A stretch of 45,019 nucleotides of DNA from Spirochaetes bacterium ADurb.Bin110. Its GTDB lineage: Bacteria > Spirochaetota > Spirochaetia > Treponematales > Rectinemataceae. Below, in pieces: positions 7,279 to 16,267 of this stretch. How positions within the stretch are numbered: the first letter of the stretch is position 1; each line of letters begins with the position of its first letter. A model generated the notes under the pieces. That model was not told the DNA's origin and did no database searches. It saw nothing but the letters and a program-made list of their open reading frames with translations. The translations under genes and the position numbers were made by a program. The stretch is from assembly GCA_002070755.1 (NCBI GenBank), contig MWDY01000287.1, positions 1 to 45,019 on the forward strand, read 5' to 3'.

Positions 7279-9837
7279 GTGAGCAAAAAACAATCCGCGA
7301 TCTTAGAGGTGGCTACACGGTTTTCGACAGAAGTACAGAATGAACTTAGGTCTGCGATTCTCGCCATGGAAGGCAGAGAAATATTTGCAGTAGGCACGCT
7401 CGATTCTAAAGGTCTTGTAAAGAATATCGATATTTTGGCTCGAGGAACTGAAGGTGCTGTACCCGCACCTTTCCAAAACCGTTCAAAAGCACAGGTGATT
7501 ATACATAACCACCCTTCTGGTATACTTTTCCCTTCGGACGCAGATATCGCTGTAGCCGCCGAAGCAAGCGCAGAAGGCATTGGTAGCTATATTGTCGATA
7601 ATGAAGTTGCGCATGTACTCGTTGTCGCTGAACCAGTCAAACCCAAGACAATTCGTCCTTTAGATGCCGACCAAATCGCAGCCGTGCTCGACTCCTCTGG
7701 AAAGCTATCCCGTATCATGCCCGAATTCGAGCCACGGCTCTCACAGGTGGAAATGGCTCACGATGTGGCGGAGATCATCTCGGATGGAGGGATTCTTGTC
7801 GCCGAGGCGGGTACAGGTGTAGGAAAATCCTTTGCCTATCTTGTACCGGCTCTAGCTTGGGCTATCGGGAATAGCGAACATGTTGTGGTTTCCACTGCTA
7901 CCATCAATCTCCAACAGCAAATATATAAGAAGGATTTCCCTCTTGTGAGCTCCTTGTTCAAGAAGCCTGTAAAAGCAGTCGTTGTAAAAGGACGAGGGAA
8001 TTATCTGTGCAAGCGTAGACTCTATGAGGCCATCGAGGAAGATGCTCTTTTTTCCGACTCTTCGATGAAACTCAGAGAAATCCTCGAGTGGGACAACGGT
8101 GGAGGAAGCGGCGATAAGTCAGACCTCGCTCTAGCAGATGATGATCCTATATGGAGTCGCGTTTGTTCAGAAAGCGATTATTGTCTGTCCTCGCATTGCC
8201 CCTATCATGAAAAATGCCATGTAATCCATGTAAGGCTAGAAGCGGCGAGCGCACAGCTCATCATAGCTAATCATCATGTCTTGCTTGCTGACTTGGAAGC
8301 AAAACGAACTCGAGAAGGAACCATCAATACGGTTTTGCCTTCATATCAAGCACTTATTATAGATGAAGCGCACGCGCTCGAAGCAAGTGCAACAAGTCTC
8401 TTTTCTGAGACTTTTTCAAAGAGGTCCATCCAAAGGCTGCTCTCTAGGCTTTCAAGACGCAAGAAACGCCTTCAGGTGGGGGTATTGGCCTCACTCTCGA
8501 AATTGCCCGATATTCCTTCAATGCTGATTGACACTGCTAGTCTTCAAATCGAAAAAACCGAATCATCGGCCGATTCTTTCAACACTGTAGCCTCCACTTT
8601 CTTTTCGGAAAAAGAATCTAGCATTCTTGTAAAGAATTTATCTGGCATTAATCGCACTATGCTTCTATCGGCTCTGCAGAACCTCGAGAAAGATATCGCC
8701 TTTCTGGTTACTCGCCTTGGCGAGATCTCTGAGGCTATCGCTTTAGAACTGGAAGAAGAAGAAAGCGTGATGGAACTCAGAATTACACTTCGATCCTTGG
8801 AAGAAATAGCCGCCCTATTAGCTCGATTTATTACTCCAGAATCTGAGCCTGGTTCCATATTTTGGCTTCAAGTCGATAATAAGAATCCAAAGGAAGCTAT
8901 GGTGATATGCAGCGCTACTCCTCTAGAGGTGGCTCCCCTACTTTCAGAACGACTTTTCAGCAAGATTCGCTGCTGCATTTGCACAAGCGCAACTCTTACG
9001 ATCAACGGCTCCTTTCAATGGTGGCGGAGCCGAGTAGGATTATTGGCAACTGGAATATCAGGAGATAGATCATCGGGAGTTGAACTATCGGCTAAGGACT
9101 TGAAGCATCGACAATCCAGCCCGCCATTAGAAGAAGACTTTACACAAAACCTCAAGATTATGCAGAGAAACTATCCTTCGCCATTTCCCTATTCTAGGAA
9201 TGCGATGCTCGCTATAGACACCGAAGCTCCTTCGCCAGATAGCGCTGAATTCCAGACTTACCTAAACAGCGCGGTCGCGAAACTGCTCAAGGCTTCACGT
9301 GGGCGCGCACTGGTGCTTTTTACAAGTCACAAGGCACTTCGCGACACATATGATGCTGTCTCTCCCCTATTGGAAAAAGAAGGCATATTAGCCCTTCGAC
9401 AGGGGCAGAAAGATAGATATTCCTTGCTTCGAACCTTTGTCAATGACATTTCCAGCGTCCTTTTTGCGACAGAGTCCTTCTGGGAAGGTGTGGATGCGCC
9501 TGGAGAGACTCTTTCGCTAGTCATTATCACTAAACTTCCATTCCGCGTGCCAACAGACCCCATTCAATCGTCGAGAGCTGCCGCCATCGATGCTCGCGGC
9601 GGAAATTCCTTTGTGGAGATGAGTATCCCCGAGGCTGTAATTCTCTTTAAGCAAGGTTTTGGACGACTTATCCGCCACTCGCAGGATCGTGGGGTTGTTG
9701 CAGTCCTCGATGTTCGCATCTTGAAAAAGGCCTATGGAAGTCTTTTTATATCTAGCCTTCCTAGATGTAGACTCGGGATGGGGGCTCTGGACTCTGTCTG
9801 TCGCGATGTGGCAGAATTCCTTGATAATGAAAGGTAA
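7279..9837 (+). CDS. JAMM metalloprotease domain fused to a DinG/XPD-family Fe-S DNA helicase
   Basis: This 852-residue protein has an N-terminal domain (about 1-130) with a complete JAMM signature. It has H76-N-H78-P-S-G, seven residues after H78 S86, then two residues and D89, with an upstream Glu (E31 or E34). This is close to RadC (HNHPSG). From about 150 it is a DinG/XPD superfamily 2 helicase: Walker A EAGTGVGKS (176-184), DEAH at 362-365 and a QGFGRLIR motif VI near the C-terminus. Cysteines C244, C302, C307 and C313 have the spacing of the 4Fe-4S cluster of DinG. Ordinary DinG lacks the JAMM part. Translation starts at GTG 7279; the overlapping ATG at 7277 runs straight into a stop. 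Likely role: 5'-3' DNA helicase in repair or R-loop removal. manA follows 8 bp downstream. Confidence 0.88.
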   Translation: MSKKQSAILEVATRFSTEVQNELRSAILAMEGREIFAVGTLDSKGLVKNIDILARGTEGAVPAPFQNRSKAQVIIHNHPSGILFPSDADIAVAAEASAEGIGSYIVDNEVAHVLVVAEPVKPKTIRPLDADQIAAVLDSSGKLSRIMPEFEPRLSQVEMAHDVAEIISDGGILVAEAGTGVGKSFAYLVPALAWAIGNSEHVVVSTATINLQQQIYKKDFPLVSSLFKKPVKAVVVKGRGNYLCKRRLYEAIEEDALFSDSSMKLREILEWDNGGGSGDKSDLALADDDPIWSRVCSESDYCLSSHCPYHEKCHVIHVRLEAASAQLIIANHHVLLADLEAKRTREGTINTVLPSYQALIIDEAHALEASATSLFSETFSKRSIQRLLSRLSRRKKRLQVGVLASLSKLPDIPSMLIDTASLQIEKTESSADSFNTVASTFFSEKESSILVKNLSGINRTMLLSALQNLEKDIAFLVTRLGEISEAIALELEEEESVMELRITLRSLEEIAALLARFITPESEPGSIFWLQVDNKNPKEAMVICSATPLEVAPLLSERLFSKIRCCICTSATLTINGSFQWWRSRVGLLATGISGDRSSGVELSAKDLKHRQSSPPLEEDFTQNLKIMQRNYPSPFPYSRNAMLAIDTEAPSPDSAEFQTYLNSAVAKLLKASRGRALVLFTSHKALRDTYDAVSPLLEKEGILALRQGQKDRYSLLRTFVNDISSVLFATESFWEGVDAPGETLSLVIITKLPFRVPTDPIQSSRAAAIDARGGNSFVEMSIPEAVILFKQGFGRLIRHSQDRGVVAVLDVRILKKAYGSLFISSLPRCRLGMGALDSVCRDVAEFLDNER

Positions 9838-9845
9838 TTTATTCT

Positions 9846-11099
9846 ATGAACGAAGTAAACAATACGATAGATGCAGAAAGGCGACGTTTCCCCTGCATTG
9901 GCCTGCTAAAGAATTCAGCCCAACAATACGAATGGGGCGATACTCAAGGGATTATACCCTTTGTGGAAGCAGAGCCAGGACCTGGCTATCCTATTGGAGA
10001 GGTTTGGATGGGGAGTCACGAAAGAGCTCCATCTAAGGTTATTTTCGATGATTCGGAATTTGCCCTCAATACGCTGATAAAACAAGATCCTGCTCACTGG
10101 CTTGGAGATAATATTTACGTAAAGTATGATGATTTGCCTTTTCTCTTCAAGGTGCTTGCGGCTGCTTCTCCTCTTTCCCTTCAAGTTCACCCAAACCTTG
10201 AACAGGCAAAGATAGGATTTGAAAGAGAGGAAACAGCTGGCATTAACCGATTGGCTCCAAATCGGACATTTAAAGACCCACACCATAAACCAGAGCTGGC
10301 TGTAGCACTGACATCATTTCAAGCCATGGCAGGATTCCGCCCAATAGAGGAAATATGCTCTCTTTTGGGCCATTCGCTCTGCGAGTCTCTCGATTTTAAA
10401 GGAAAGGATAGAAGTGAGCTCCGCAACCTTACAAAGCAACTCTTTTGCATAAGGGGTAAGGAATATCTAGCTTTCGAGACTGAATTGAATGCTCGAGCCA
10501 AACAACTAATGCATTCAGAACAAAAGACAGCTCAAGATGCTGCATATTGGGTATTAGAGCTGCAATCGCGTTATCCAGGCGATCCAGGGCAGTTTGCTCC
10601 TCTTCTTCTCGATTTGCTGGAGCTTGAACCTGGCCAGGGTTTATTTGTGCCTGCTGGTGTCATTCACTCTTATCTAAAAGGCAGTGTCCTTGAGATAATG
10701 GCCTGTTCAGACAATGTCATAAGGGCAGGCCTCACTATAAAGCATATCGATGTCGATCTTCTATGTAGCATCGTCGAGCTAGAGACGAAGCCTGTTTTAC
10801 TCCTTCCCAAATATAAGCGATTCGACTGGGGAACTCTTGGCATCTACAGGACTCCGGCAAAAGAGTTCCGCCTCGAATCTATCGAAGTAAACTCCAGCGC
10901 ATCCTATTCTCCGATAACCATTACGTGCAAGGGGCCAAAGATCCTTCTATGTACCGAAGGAAGCTTTCGACTTCATACTAGAGAACAACTCGAATTGGCA
11001 GCTCGTAAATCATGCTTTATCGCGGGATCCTGCGAACAGATCGAACTGAAAGGACAAGGCAAACTCTGGCTTGCTGCTGTTGGCGAGATGGATACATGA
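9846..11099 (+). CDS. manA: Mannose-6-phosphate isomerase, class I
   Basis: This 417-residue zinc enzyme interconverts fructose-6-phosphate and mannose-6-phosphate. Type I PMI signatures are EVWMGSHE near residue 52, the metal-binding LSLQVHP (about 113-119) and HHKPELAVAL with a further metal ligand (about 143). FVPAGVIHSYLKG comes later, at about 268, contributing the last His. A weak aaagg ribosome-binding site lies about 11 nt before the ATG. It follows the JAMM-DinG gene by 8 bp and its stop overlaps the next start (ATGA), so the three genes form an operon. Nothing in the window uses mannose directly. Confidence 0.93.
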   Translation: MNEVNNTIDAERRRFPCIGLLKNSAQQYEWGDTQGIIPFVEAEPGPGYPIGEVWMGSHERAPSKVIFDDSEFALNTLIKQDPAHWLGDNIYVKYDDLPFLFKVLAAASPLSLQVHPNLEQAKIGFEREETAGINRLAPNRTFKDPHHKPELAVALTSFQAMAGFRPIEEICSLLGHSLCESLDFKGKDRSELRNLTKQLFCIRGKEYLAFETELNARAKQLMHSEQKTAQDAAYWVLELQSRYPGDPGQFAPLLLDLLELEPGQGLFVPAGVIHSYLKGSVLEIMACSDNVIRAGLTIKHIDVDLLCSIVELETKPVLLLPKYKRFDWGTLGIYRTPAKEFRLESIEVNSSASYSPITITCKGPKILLCTEGSFRLHTREQLELAARKSCFIAGSCEQIELKGQGKLWLAAVGEMDT

Positions 11100-11662
11100 G
11101 TGCAGCTTCGCAAAAAGAACCATTGAACTCGCCCTCCAACTCCAGGGCTTATGAGTCCGATTCTATACTAACTATCTGGGTGGATGCCGATTCGCTCCCA
11201 AAAGATATCAGGCCAATGCTGATAAGAAGAGCTAAAGCAAAGAGAACTTACGATGGTATTGCGATCCTGGTGCGCTTTGTGGCAAGCCGAAACCTTCCAG
11301 AAATTCCTGAGGAGTATCTCATCCTTGTCGAGCCTAGCGAAGGAGCTGCCGATCTCTACATTGAAGCTCATGCAGAACAAAATGACATAGCCATAACCCG
11401 CGATATCCTTCTCGCAGAGCGCCTCCTAGCACGTTCTGTTCATCCCATTAATGATCGCGGTGATATTTTTACCGCGGAGAATATGGGCGAGCGGCGCTCT
11501 CTCAGAGATGCAATGGCGTTTATGCGAGATTCGGGAATTGCTCCTCCTAGCCCCAAAGGCAATTTACGAAAACCATCTGATACAAAGAGCTTTGCAGATG
11601 CTCTCGAAAAGCTCATAGTCCAAGTTGTGAGACAAAAAAGCTGCACCAAGAAAATCGACTGA
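11096..11662 (+). CDS. YaiI/YqxD family protein (DUF188, PIN-like nuclease fold)
   Basis: This 188-residue protein matches the YaiI/YqxD family. Signatures are WVDADSLPKDIRPMLIRRA near residue 22, the EGAADLYIEAHAE acidic stretch, ITRDILLAERLL, and the late RSLRDAMAFMRDSGI segment. The family has a PIN-like fold and no settled function. The start is taken at ATG 11096, which overlaps the manA stop by the ATGA arrangement; the frame is open a further 28 codons inside manA but that part is a shadow. The N-terminal ~18 residues before the conserved core are Ser/Asn-rich. The gene ends 4 bp from the convergent mtgA stop. Confidence 0.88.
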   Translation: MSAASQKEPLNSPSNSRAYESDSILTIWVDADSLPKDIRPMLIRRAKAKRTYDGIAILVRFVASRNLPEIPEEYLILVEPSEGAADLYIEAHAEQNDIAITRDILLAERLLARSVHPINDRGDIFTAENMGERRSLRDAMAFMRDSGIAPPSPKGNLRKPSDTKSFADALEKLIVQVVRQKSCTKKID

Positions 11663-11666
11663 TGCG

Positions 11667-12674
11667 CTAAAACTCAGAAGTCTCTGGAGTCGATGATTTT
11701 TCTGTTTTCATTTGATTCATAGTCTCTTGTAAAGTATCAACCTGCAGAGCGGGTTCCACAGTCTCTGTTGGGGATGGCGCTGAAGATGTATCCTCGGGTA
11801 CTCCTTCAGCATTCGGAGAGATGCCCTGTTCTGCAGTAATATCTTCCTCAGTATCGGATAGCTCCGATATGTCGGCGGATGGCTCTATTCCGGATGGCGG
11901 CGGTGTCTCTATGGAGACAACTGCCGCAGGCACGGCAGCCACATATCGCGCAACAAGATAAGCGTAACGTTGCCTCAAAATCAATGAGCGATAGAGGGTA
12001 TCGGGTGTGTATTTTATGGGAGAAGAAAGAATTGCTATGAGGCGAGCTGCCTGATCTCGATTGATACTCGCCACACCTTTGCCATAATAGATCCGAGAAG
12101 CACGCTCGATTCCAAAGATCCCTTTGCCCCATTCTGCATAACCAAAATATAGTTCGAGAATGCGATCTTTGGAGAGGATGAGTTCGAGCTCTAGCGCTGT
12201 TATGGCTTCGAAATACTTGCGGACATAGCTCTTAGTAGGCAAAAGAAAAAGCGTGCGCGCGACCTGCATGGTGATCGTGCTTCCACCATACATCGGTTTG
12301 CCCACTTTTTCATTGAGCTCTCGTGCTCTTTTAATGGCCTCCATGTCGATGCCGTGATGTTCATAGAATTTTCCATCTTCTACCGAGATTAGCATCCTCC
12401 GTAAATACAAAGGGATTTGCGCGGTCTTTAAGGGAATGGGTTTTTGCACCTCCCAATGACTTATGGCTGAGCGATAAAGCATCAGCACTGTTGTAGGAGG
12501 ATTGGCAAACTTATATGTAAATATGAGTGCGCTCGTCAGCCCTATATAGACTAGGTGTACAATGAGTATTGCCATTAAGGCTATACGGAGTATTTTCCAA
12601 ACCGGCTTTCGATCTTTGCGGTTTTTCGTTCCCTTCTGTTGTTCTGTTTTTGATGACTGCGATTCAGGCTTCAT
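11667..12674 (-). CDS. mtgA: Monofunctional peptidoglycan glycosyltransferase
   Basis: This 335-residue membrane-anchored GT51 enzyme polymerises lipid II into glycan strands. It has one N-terminal transmembrane helix (about 29-52) after a basic cytoplasmic tail. The GT51 motif 1 is ISVEDGKFYEHHGID with the catalytic glutamate at E99, and motif 2 is GGSTITMQVARTLFL. The usual MtgA ends near residue 230-250. Here about 80 extra residues form a Pro/Ser/Thr/Glu-rich tail that is probably disordered. The ATG has no Shine-Dalgarno sequence and follows an extended -10 element (12686-12694) whose TG is part of the vorC stop codon. It can therefore be transcribed on its own as well as by read-through. 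Confidence 0.9.
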   Translation of the reverse strand: MKPESQSSKTEQQKGTKNRKDRKPVWKILRIALMAILIVHLVYIGLTSALIFTYKFANPPTTVLMLYRSAISHWEVQKPIPLKTAQIPLYLRRMLISVEDGKFYEHHGIDMEAIKRARELNEKVGKPMYGGSTITMQVARTLFLLPTKSYVRKYFEAITALELELILSKDRILELYFGYAEWGKGIFGIERASRIYYGKGVASINRDQAARLIAILSSPIKYTPDTLYRSLILRQRYAYLVARYVAAVPAAVVSIETPPPSGIEPSADISELSDTEEDITAEQGISPNAEGVPEDTSSAPSPTETVEPALQVDTLQETMNQMKTEKSSTPETSEF

Positions 12675-12685
12675 AAGGTAAGAGC

Positions 12686-12694
12686 ATTATATCA
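12686..12694 (-). promoter_or_regulatory. Extended -10 promoter of mtgA overlapping the upstream stop codon
   Basis: On the minus strand the sequence TGaTATAAT matches the extended -10 consensus perfectly. The TGA is at the same time the stop codon of the VOR gamma gene (12692-12694). The predicted start lies about 5 nt before ATG 12674. No good -35 hexamer is visible, as expected for extended -10 promoters. Confidence 0.6.
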
Positions 12695-13228
12695 CGCTAC
12701 TACCTTCTTTCCTTCCTCAACTGCAGCAATATTGATCTCGATGAGCGAACGTTTATTCGAAGAGAAATAGCTTGGCAATATGGTTTCGAGGTCCTGAAGC
12801 TTAACGGCTCCCGTCACCTTGCTTAAGGCTCCCATCATGATCATGTTTGCAACGCGGACATTTCCGAGCTTGAGCGCTATCTCGTTGCATGGAATATGAT
12901 AAATTCTTGCATCAGGACGCGCGGGATCTTTCTTGACGAGACTGGAATTTACACAGATGATTCCGCCTTCTTTACATACCTTCTCTCCAATTTCCACCGA
13001 GTCCTGATTCATTATGACGACTGAATCGGCAACGGTGACAATTGGACTTGTTATTTCGCTGTCCGAGACTATCACCGATGCGCGCGCTATGCCGCCTCGC
13101 TTCTCCGCTCCATAGAAGGGGAAAAAGGTCACCTTGAGGCCTTCTTTCATTGCGCAATATACCCAAAGCTGACCCATCGAAATAATGCCCTGGCCACCGA
13201 AGCCGGTCATAAATGTTTTTTCGGTCAT
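12692..13228 (-). CDS. 2-oxoacid:ferredoxin oxidoreductase, gamma subunit
   Basis: This 178-residue subunit of the pyruvate/2-oxoisovalerate ferredoxin oxidoreductase family helps bind CoA and completes the catalytic heterotetramer. It begins with the family motif TGFGGQGIISMG and contains FFPFYGAEKRGGIARASVIVSD. An aaaggag ribosome-binding site lies 6-7 nt ahead of the ATG. It is the last enzyme gene of the buk-ptb-ferredoxin-alpha-beta-gamma operon. Substrate class is inferred from the neighbours ptb and buk, which point to branched-chain 2-oxoacids rather than pyruvate. Confidence 0.9.
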   Translation of the reverse strand: MTEKTFMTGFGGQGIISMGQLWVYCAMKEGLKVTFFPFYGAEKRGGIARASVIVSDSEITSPIVTVADSVVIMNQDSVEIGEKVCKEGGIICVNSSLVKKDPARPDARIYHIPCNEIALKLGNVRVANMIMMGALSKVTGAVKLQDLETILPSYFSSNKRSLIEINIAAVEEGKKVVA

Positions 13229-13240
13229 GGAACACTCCTT

Positions 13241-14014
13241 TCAATGCGCCTGCGCAGAGGCTGCTGCCGTGCTGAGAGTATCTTTGATTTCACCAAGGGG
13301 ATAGTAGGGAATCATGTTTTTCTCGAGCCATTCGACAGACTCCACTGGATTCATTTGCCAGTTTGTTGGGCACTGTGAGAGAATTTCGATCATCGTAAAG
13401 CCTTCACCGCGCATTTGAGCTTCGAAAGCCTTGCGTATGTACTTCTTTGTTCTTCTAATATTCACCATATTGTTCACGGCGCCTCTAGCAAGATATTTTG
13501 TCCCTTCAAGCGAAGCCAAGAGTTCGCATACCCGAATTGGATAGCCCATACCGGCATTTATGGGATCACGGCCTTCTGGCGCCGTTGTAGCATGCTGCCC
13601 AACAAGGGTTGTCGGAGCCATCTGCCCTCCTGTCATGCCATAGATTGCGTTGTTTACGAAGATCGTAGTGAATTTTTCGGCGCGATTAGCCGCATGGATG
13701 ATTTCGGCTGTTCCAATGGCTGCAAGATCGCCATCACCTTGATAGCAGATTACAAGATGGTCGGGCAACATTCGCTTTATGCCCGTTGAAGCAGCGGGCG
13801 TTCTGCCATGCGCGGGCTGAACCGAGTCAAAATCGAAGTACATATCGGCATAAATAGAACAGCCAACCGGATTCGTTATGATCGCCTTAGTCTGCAATCC
13901 CATTTCATCTACAACCTCGGCGATGATTCTATGGATCACCCCATGACCACAGCCAGGGCAGTATTTTGTCTGTATCGACTTGAGGCTCTTTGGATGCTTA
14001 TAAACAATTTCCAT
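13241..14014 (-). CDS. 2-oxoacid:ferredoxin oxidoreductase, beta (TPP-binding) subunit
   Basis: This 257-residue subunit carries thiamine diphosphate. It shows KYCPGCGHG (17-25), the TPP/Mg motif GDGDLAAIG (about 93-101) and NNAIYGMTGGQMAPTT (about 121-136). It decarboxylates the 2-oxoacid and passes electrons to ferredoxin. Length is normal for four-subunit-type beta chains. A gggagg ribosome-binding site precedes the ATG. The gap to the alpha gene is 15 bp and to the gamma gene 12 bp. Family members act on 2-oxoisovalerate or 2-oxoglutarate; context supports the former. Confidence 0.93.
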   Translation of the reverse strand: MEIVYKHPKSLKSIQTKYCPGCGHGVIHRIIAEVVDEMGLQTKAIITNPVGCSIYADMYFDFDSVQPAHGRTPAASTGIKRMLPDHLVICYQGDGDLAAIGTAEIIHAANRAEKFTTIFVNNAIYGMTGGQMAPTTLVGQHATTAPEGRDPINAGMGYPIRVCELLASLEGTKYLARGAVNNMVNIRRTKKYIRKAFEAQMRGEGFTMIEILSQCPTNWQMNPVESVEWLEKNMIPYYPLGEIKDTLSTAAASAQAH

Positions 14015-14029
14015 AATAAATTCCTCCCC

Positions 14030-15097
14030 TCACTTGCCCGAAAGTCGTAGCGCTTCGGCGAATACTTCTTCCTGACTGGGTATATTCCCGCCACAGCGCC
14101 CATAGAAGTACACAGGAGCTTTTCCTCTGACTGCGAGCCGGACATCCTCGATCATCTGCCCCATGCTCATCTCGACACAAAGGAAGCGTTTGCCTTGCTC
14201 TGCTAGTCTATAAAGCTGCTCATAAGGGAATGGCCAGAGTGTAATTGGCCGGAAAAGGCCAACCTTCATCCCCTTGGCCCGAGCCATTTGCAAAGCCCCG
14301 TGGGAAACGCGCGCTGAAGTCCCATATGCCACAAAGACTATATCAGCATCCTCGACTTCAACTTCCTCATAACGAATTAGTTCCTTTTTTATCTGTGCAT
14401 AGCGTTCGAATCGCTTTCGATTGAGGGCTTCGAGCTCGTCTGGTATAAGATTTATGCTTGATATATGATTATAAGGCCTTCCCATTTCCACCGAGTGCCC
14501 GACAGCCCAAGGTTTACGCGGCAGATTGGCTGGATCTAAAGGCTCTGGGAGCACTACCCCTTCCATCATCTGACCAATTAGTCCATCCGCGAGGATAAGC
14601 ACTGGCATTCGCCATTTCTCAGCAAGCCCGAAAGCCTCGTAAGTTAGATCCGAAGCTTCCTGCACGCCCTTGGGAGCGAGGACGATCGTATAGTAGTCCC
14701 CATGCCCACCACCTCGCGTTGCCTGGAAATAGTCGCCTTGGGCGGGCGATATACCGCCTAAGCCAGGACCCGCGCGCGCCACGTTTATGACCACCGCTGG
14801 CAAGTCAGCTCCGCAGAGGTACGAAATGCCTTCTTGTTTGAGCGAAACACCTGGGCTAGAAGAGCTTGTCATCGCCCGAACGCCTGTCGAAGCCGCGCCA
14901 TATACCATGTTGATCGCCGCAAGTTCGGACTCAGCCTGAATGAACGTTCGGCCTCTTGCTAGCATGTGCCTAGCCATATAGGCGGTAAGCTCGTTCTGCG
15001 GGGTTATGGGATAACCAAAATAGGCGCGGCACCCCGCTCGCACCGCCGCCTCGCCTATCGCTTCATTGCCTTTCATAAGGCGAATTTGTTCAGCCAT
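14030..15097 (-). CDS. vorB: 2-oxoacid:ferredoxin oxidoreductase, alpha subunit (VorB-like)
   Basis: This 355-residue subunit opens with LMKGNEAIGEAAVRAG and FGYPITPQNELTAYMA, the pattern found in subunits annotated as VorB (3-methyl-2-oxobutanoate:ferredoxin oxidoreductase). Later landmarks are FIQAESELAAINMVYGAASTG and TSSSSPGVSLKQEG, which belong to the pyrimidine domain that completes the TPP site. FLCVEMSMGQMIEDVRL lies near the C-terminus. Ribosome-binding site gggagaagg. The paralogous KorA acting on 2-oxoglutarate is hard to exclude from sequence alone, so the symbol leans on the linked ptb and buk genes. Confidence 0.87.
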   Translation of the reverse strand: MAEQIRLMKGNEAIGEAAVRAGCRAYFGYPITPQNELTAYMARHMLARGRTFIQAESELAAINMVYGAASTGVRAMTSSSSPGVSLKQEGISYLCGADLPAVVINVARAGPGLGGISPAQGDYFQATRGGGHGDYYTIVLAPKGVQEASDLTYEAFGLAEKWRMPVLILADGLIGQMMEGVVLPEPLDPANLPRKPWAVGHSVEMGRPYNHISSINLIPDELEALNRKRFERYAQIKKELIRYEEVEVEDADIVFVAYGTSARVSHGALQMARAKGMKVGLFRPITLWPFPYEQLYRLAEQGKRFLCVEMSMGQMIEDVRLAVRGKAPVYFYGRCGGNIPSQEEVFAEALRLSGK

Positions 15098-15108
15098 ATC
15101 CTTCTCCC

Positions 15109-15324
15109 TCAGAGTTTGTACACGGTAATTGCCACATCGGGGCAGACATCATAGCAGTTGCCACATGCTATGCATTTTTCTTGCGCGACCACCCTGGAAG
15201 GGAAATATCCCCAGGAGTTCGGCTCGCTATCGACACCGAGGACTTTTGTCGGACAAGCGCGGATGCAAAGGAGGCAGCCTTTGCATTGCTCCCTATCGAT
15301 CTCTATAGATCCTTTTATCGCCAT
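15109..15324 (-). CDS. Ferredoxin-type 2x[4Fe-4S] subunit of the 2-oxoacid oxidoreductase
   Basis: This 71-residue protein has two classical CxxCxxCxxxC clusters: CKGCLLCIRACP near 17-28 and CIACGNCYDVCP near 53-64. They pass electrons from the TPP subunit to soluble ferredoxin. It corresponds to the delta subunit of four-subunit VOR/KOR enzymes. An aaggag ribosome-binding site lies 7 nt before the ATG. It sits between ptb and the alpha subunit, all on the same strand with short gaps. Confidence 0.93.
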   Translation of the reverse strand: MAIKGSIEIDREQCKGCLLCIRACPTKVLGVDSEPNSWGYFPSRVVAQEKCIACGNCYDVCPDVAITVYKL

Positions 15325-15340
15325 TAGATACTCCTTATAT

Positions 15341-16267
15341 TCAAGCCTGAGAACCCCTGCCTCCCAAAAGAGATGCTAGGGCAATCGAGGCCAGTTTGGT
15401 CTCTGCGTCATCAGCACGGCTCGTGAGAACTAGGGGCGCGGAAGCACCCATTATCACGGCTGCTCCTTTAGCTCCTGCGAGGTGCAATAGGCATTTATAG
15501 AGGATATTTCCAGCCTCGATGTCTGGCGTGACAAGGATATCTGCATCGCCTGCAACTTCTGATCTTATCTTCTTGATCCGCACACTTTCGGGGCTTATCG
15601 AATTGTCGAATGCCAGAGGACCATCGATAATGCAATTCTTGATCTGGTCGCGCCGATTCATCTGCGTAAGGATTGCGGCTGTTGCAGTGCAGGGCATTTT
15701 GTCAGGGTTGACTTTTTCGACAGCTGCCAGCAGGGCGACCTTTGGATTATCTACTCCTAGAATCTTCATTACTTTTACTGCTGAATTGATCATGTCGATA
15801 AAAGTAGGAAGATCAGGCGCGATATTGAGGGCTACATCAGTAATAGCAAAGAGTTTGTGGTAGGTCGGCACTTCCATGACTGCCACATGGCATGCAATCT
15901 TACCAGCATTAAGGCCCGTCTCTTTGTTGAGAGCAGCTCTAAGATAGAGGCTGGAGTCTATAATACCCTTCATTAGAAATTCCGCTTCTCCGGAGCGAAT
16001 AAGAGCAACTGATCTTGCGGCAGCTTTTTCGGGATCATTTTCCTCGATGATACTGAAAGGTGATATATCCACCCCTTTCCCTTCATTGGCTTCTTTTGCG
16101 GCTTCTTCGATAGCCCTGGGATTGCCCACCAGAATAGGCTCGCCTATTCCTTCGCGGTAAGCATCTGTAACAGCTTCAAGTACAGTCGCTTCTTGCGCAC
16201 AAGCAACCGAGAATTTTCGCTTGCCGATCTTCCGAGCCTCTTCGATTATATCTGATATATGGTTCAT
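15341..16267 (-). CDS. ptb: Phosphate butyryltransferase
   Basis: This 308-residue enzyme converts butyryl-CoA or a branched-chain acyl-CoA plus phosphate into the acyl-phosphate and CoA. It shows the Ptb C-terminal signature KGAAVIMGASAPLVLTSRADD and the substrate region ATAAILTQMNRRDQIK. Its start overlaps the end of buk by 4 bp (ATGA arrangement), and a strong aaggag site precedes it. In Bacillus- and Enterococcus-type bkd loci, the equivalent pair ptb-buk handles branched-chain acyl-CoA. Here the same pair is joined to a ferredoxin-dependent oxidoreductase instead of a dehydrogenase complex. Confidence 0.94.
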   Translation of the reverse strand: MNHISDIIEEARKIGKRKFSVACAQEATVLEAVTDAYREGIGEPILVGNPRAIEEAAKEANEGKGVDISPFSIIEENDPEKAAARSVALIRSGEAEFLMKGIIDSSLYLRAALNKETGLNAGKIACHVAVMEVPTYHKLFAITDVALNIAPDLPTFIDMINSAVKVMKILGVDNPKVALLAAVEKVNPDKMPCTATAAILTQMNRRDQIKNCIIDGPLAFDNSISPESVRIKKIRSEVAGDADILVTPDIEAGNILYKCLLHLAGAKGAAVIMGASAPLVLTSRADDAETKLASIALASLLGGRGSQA

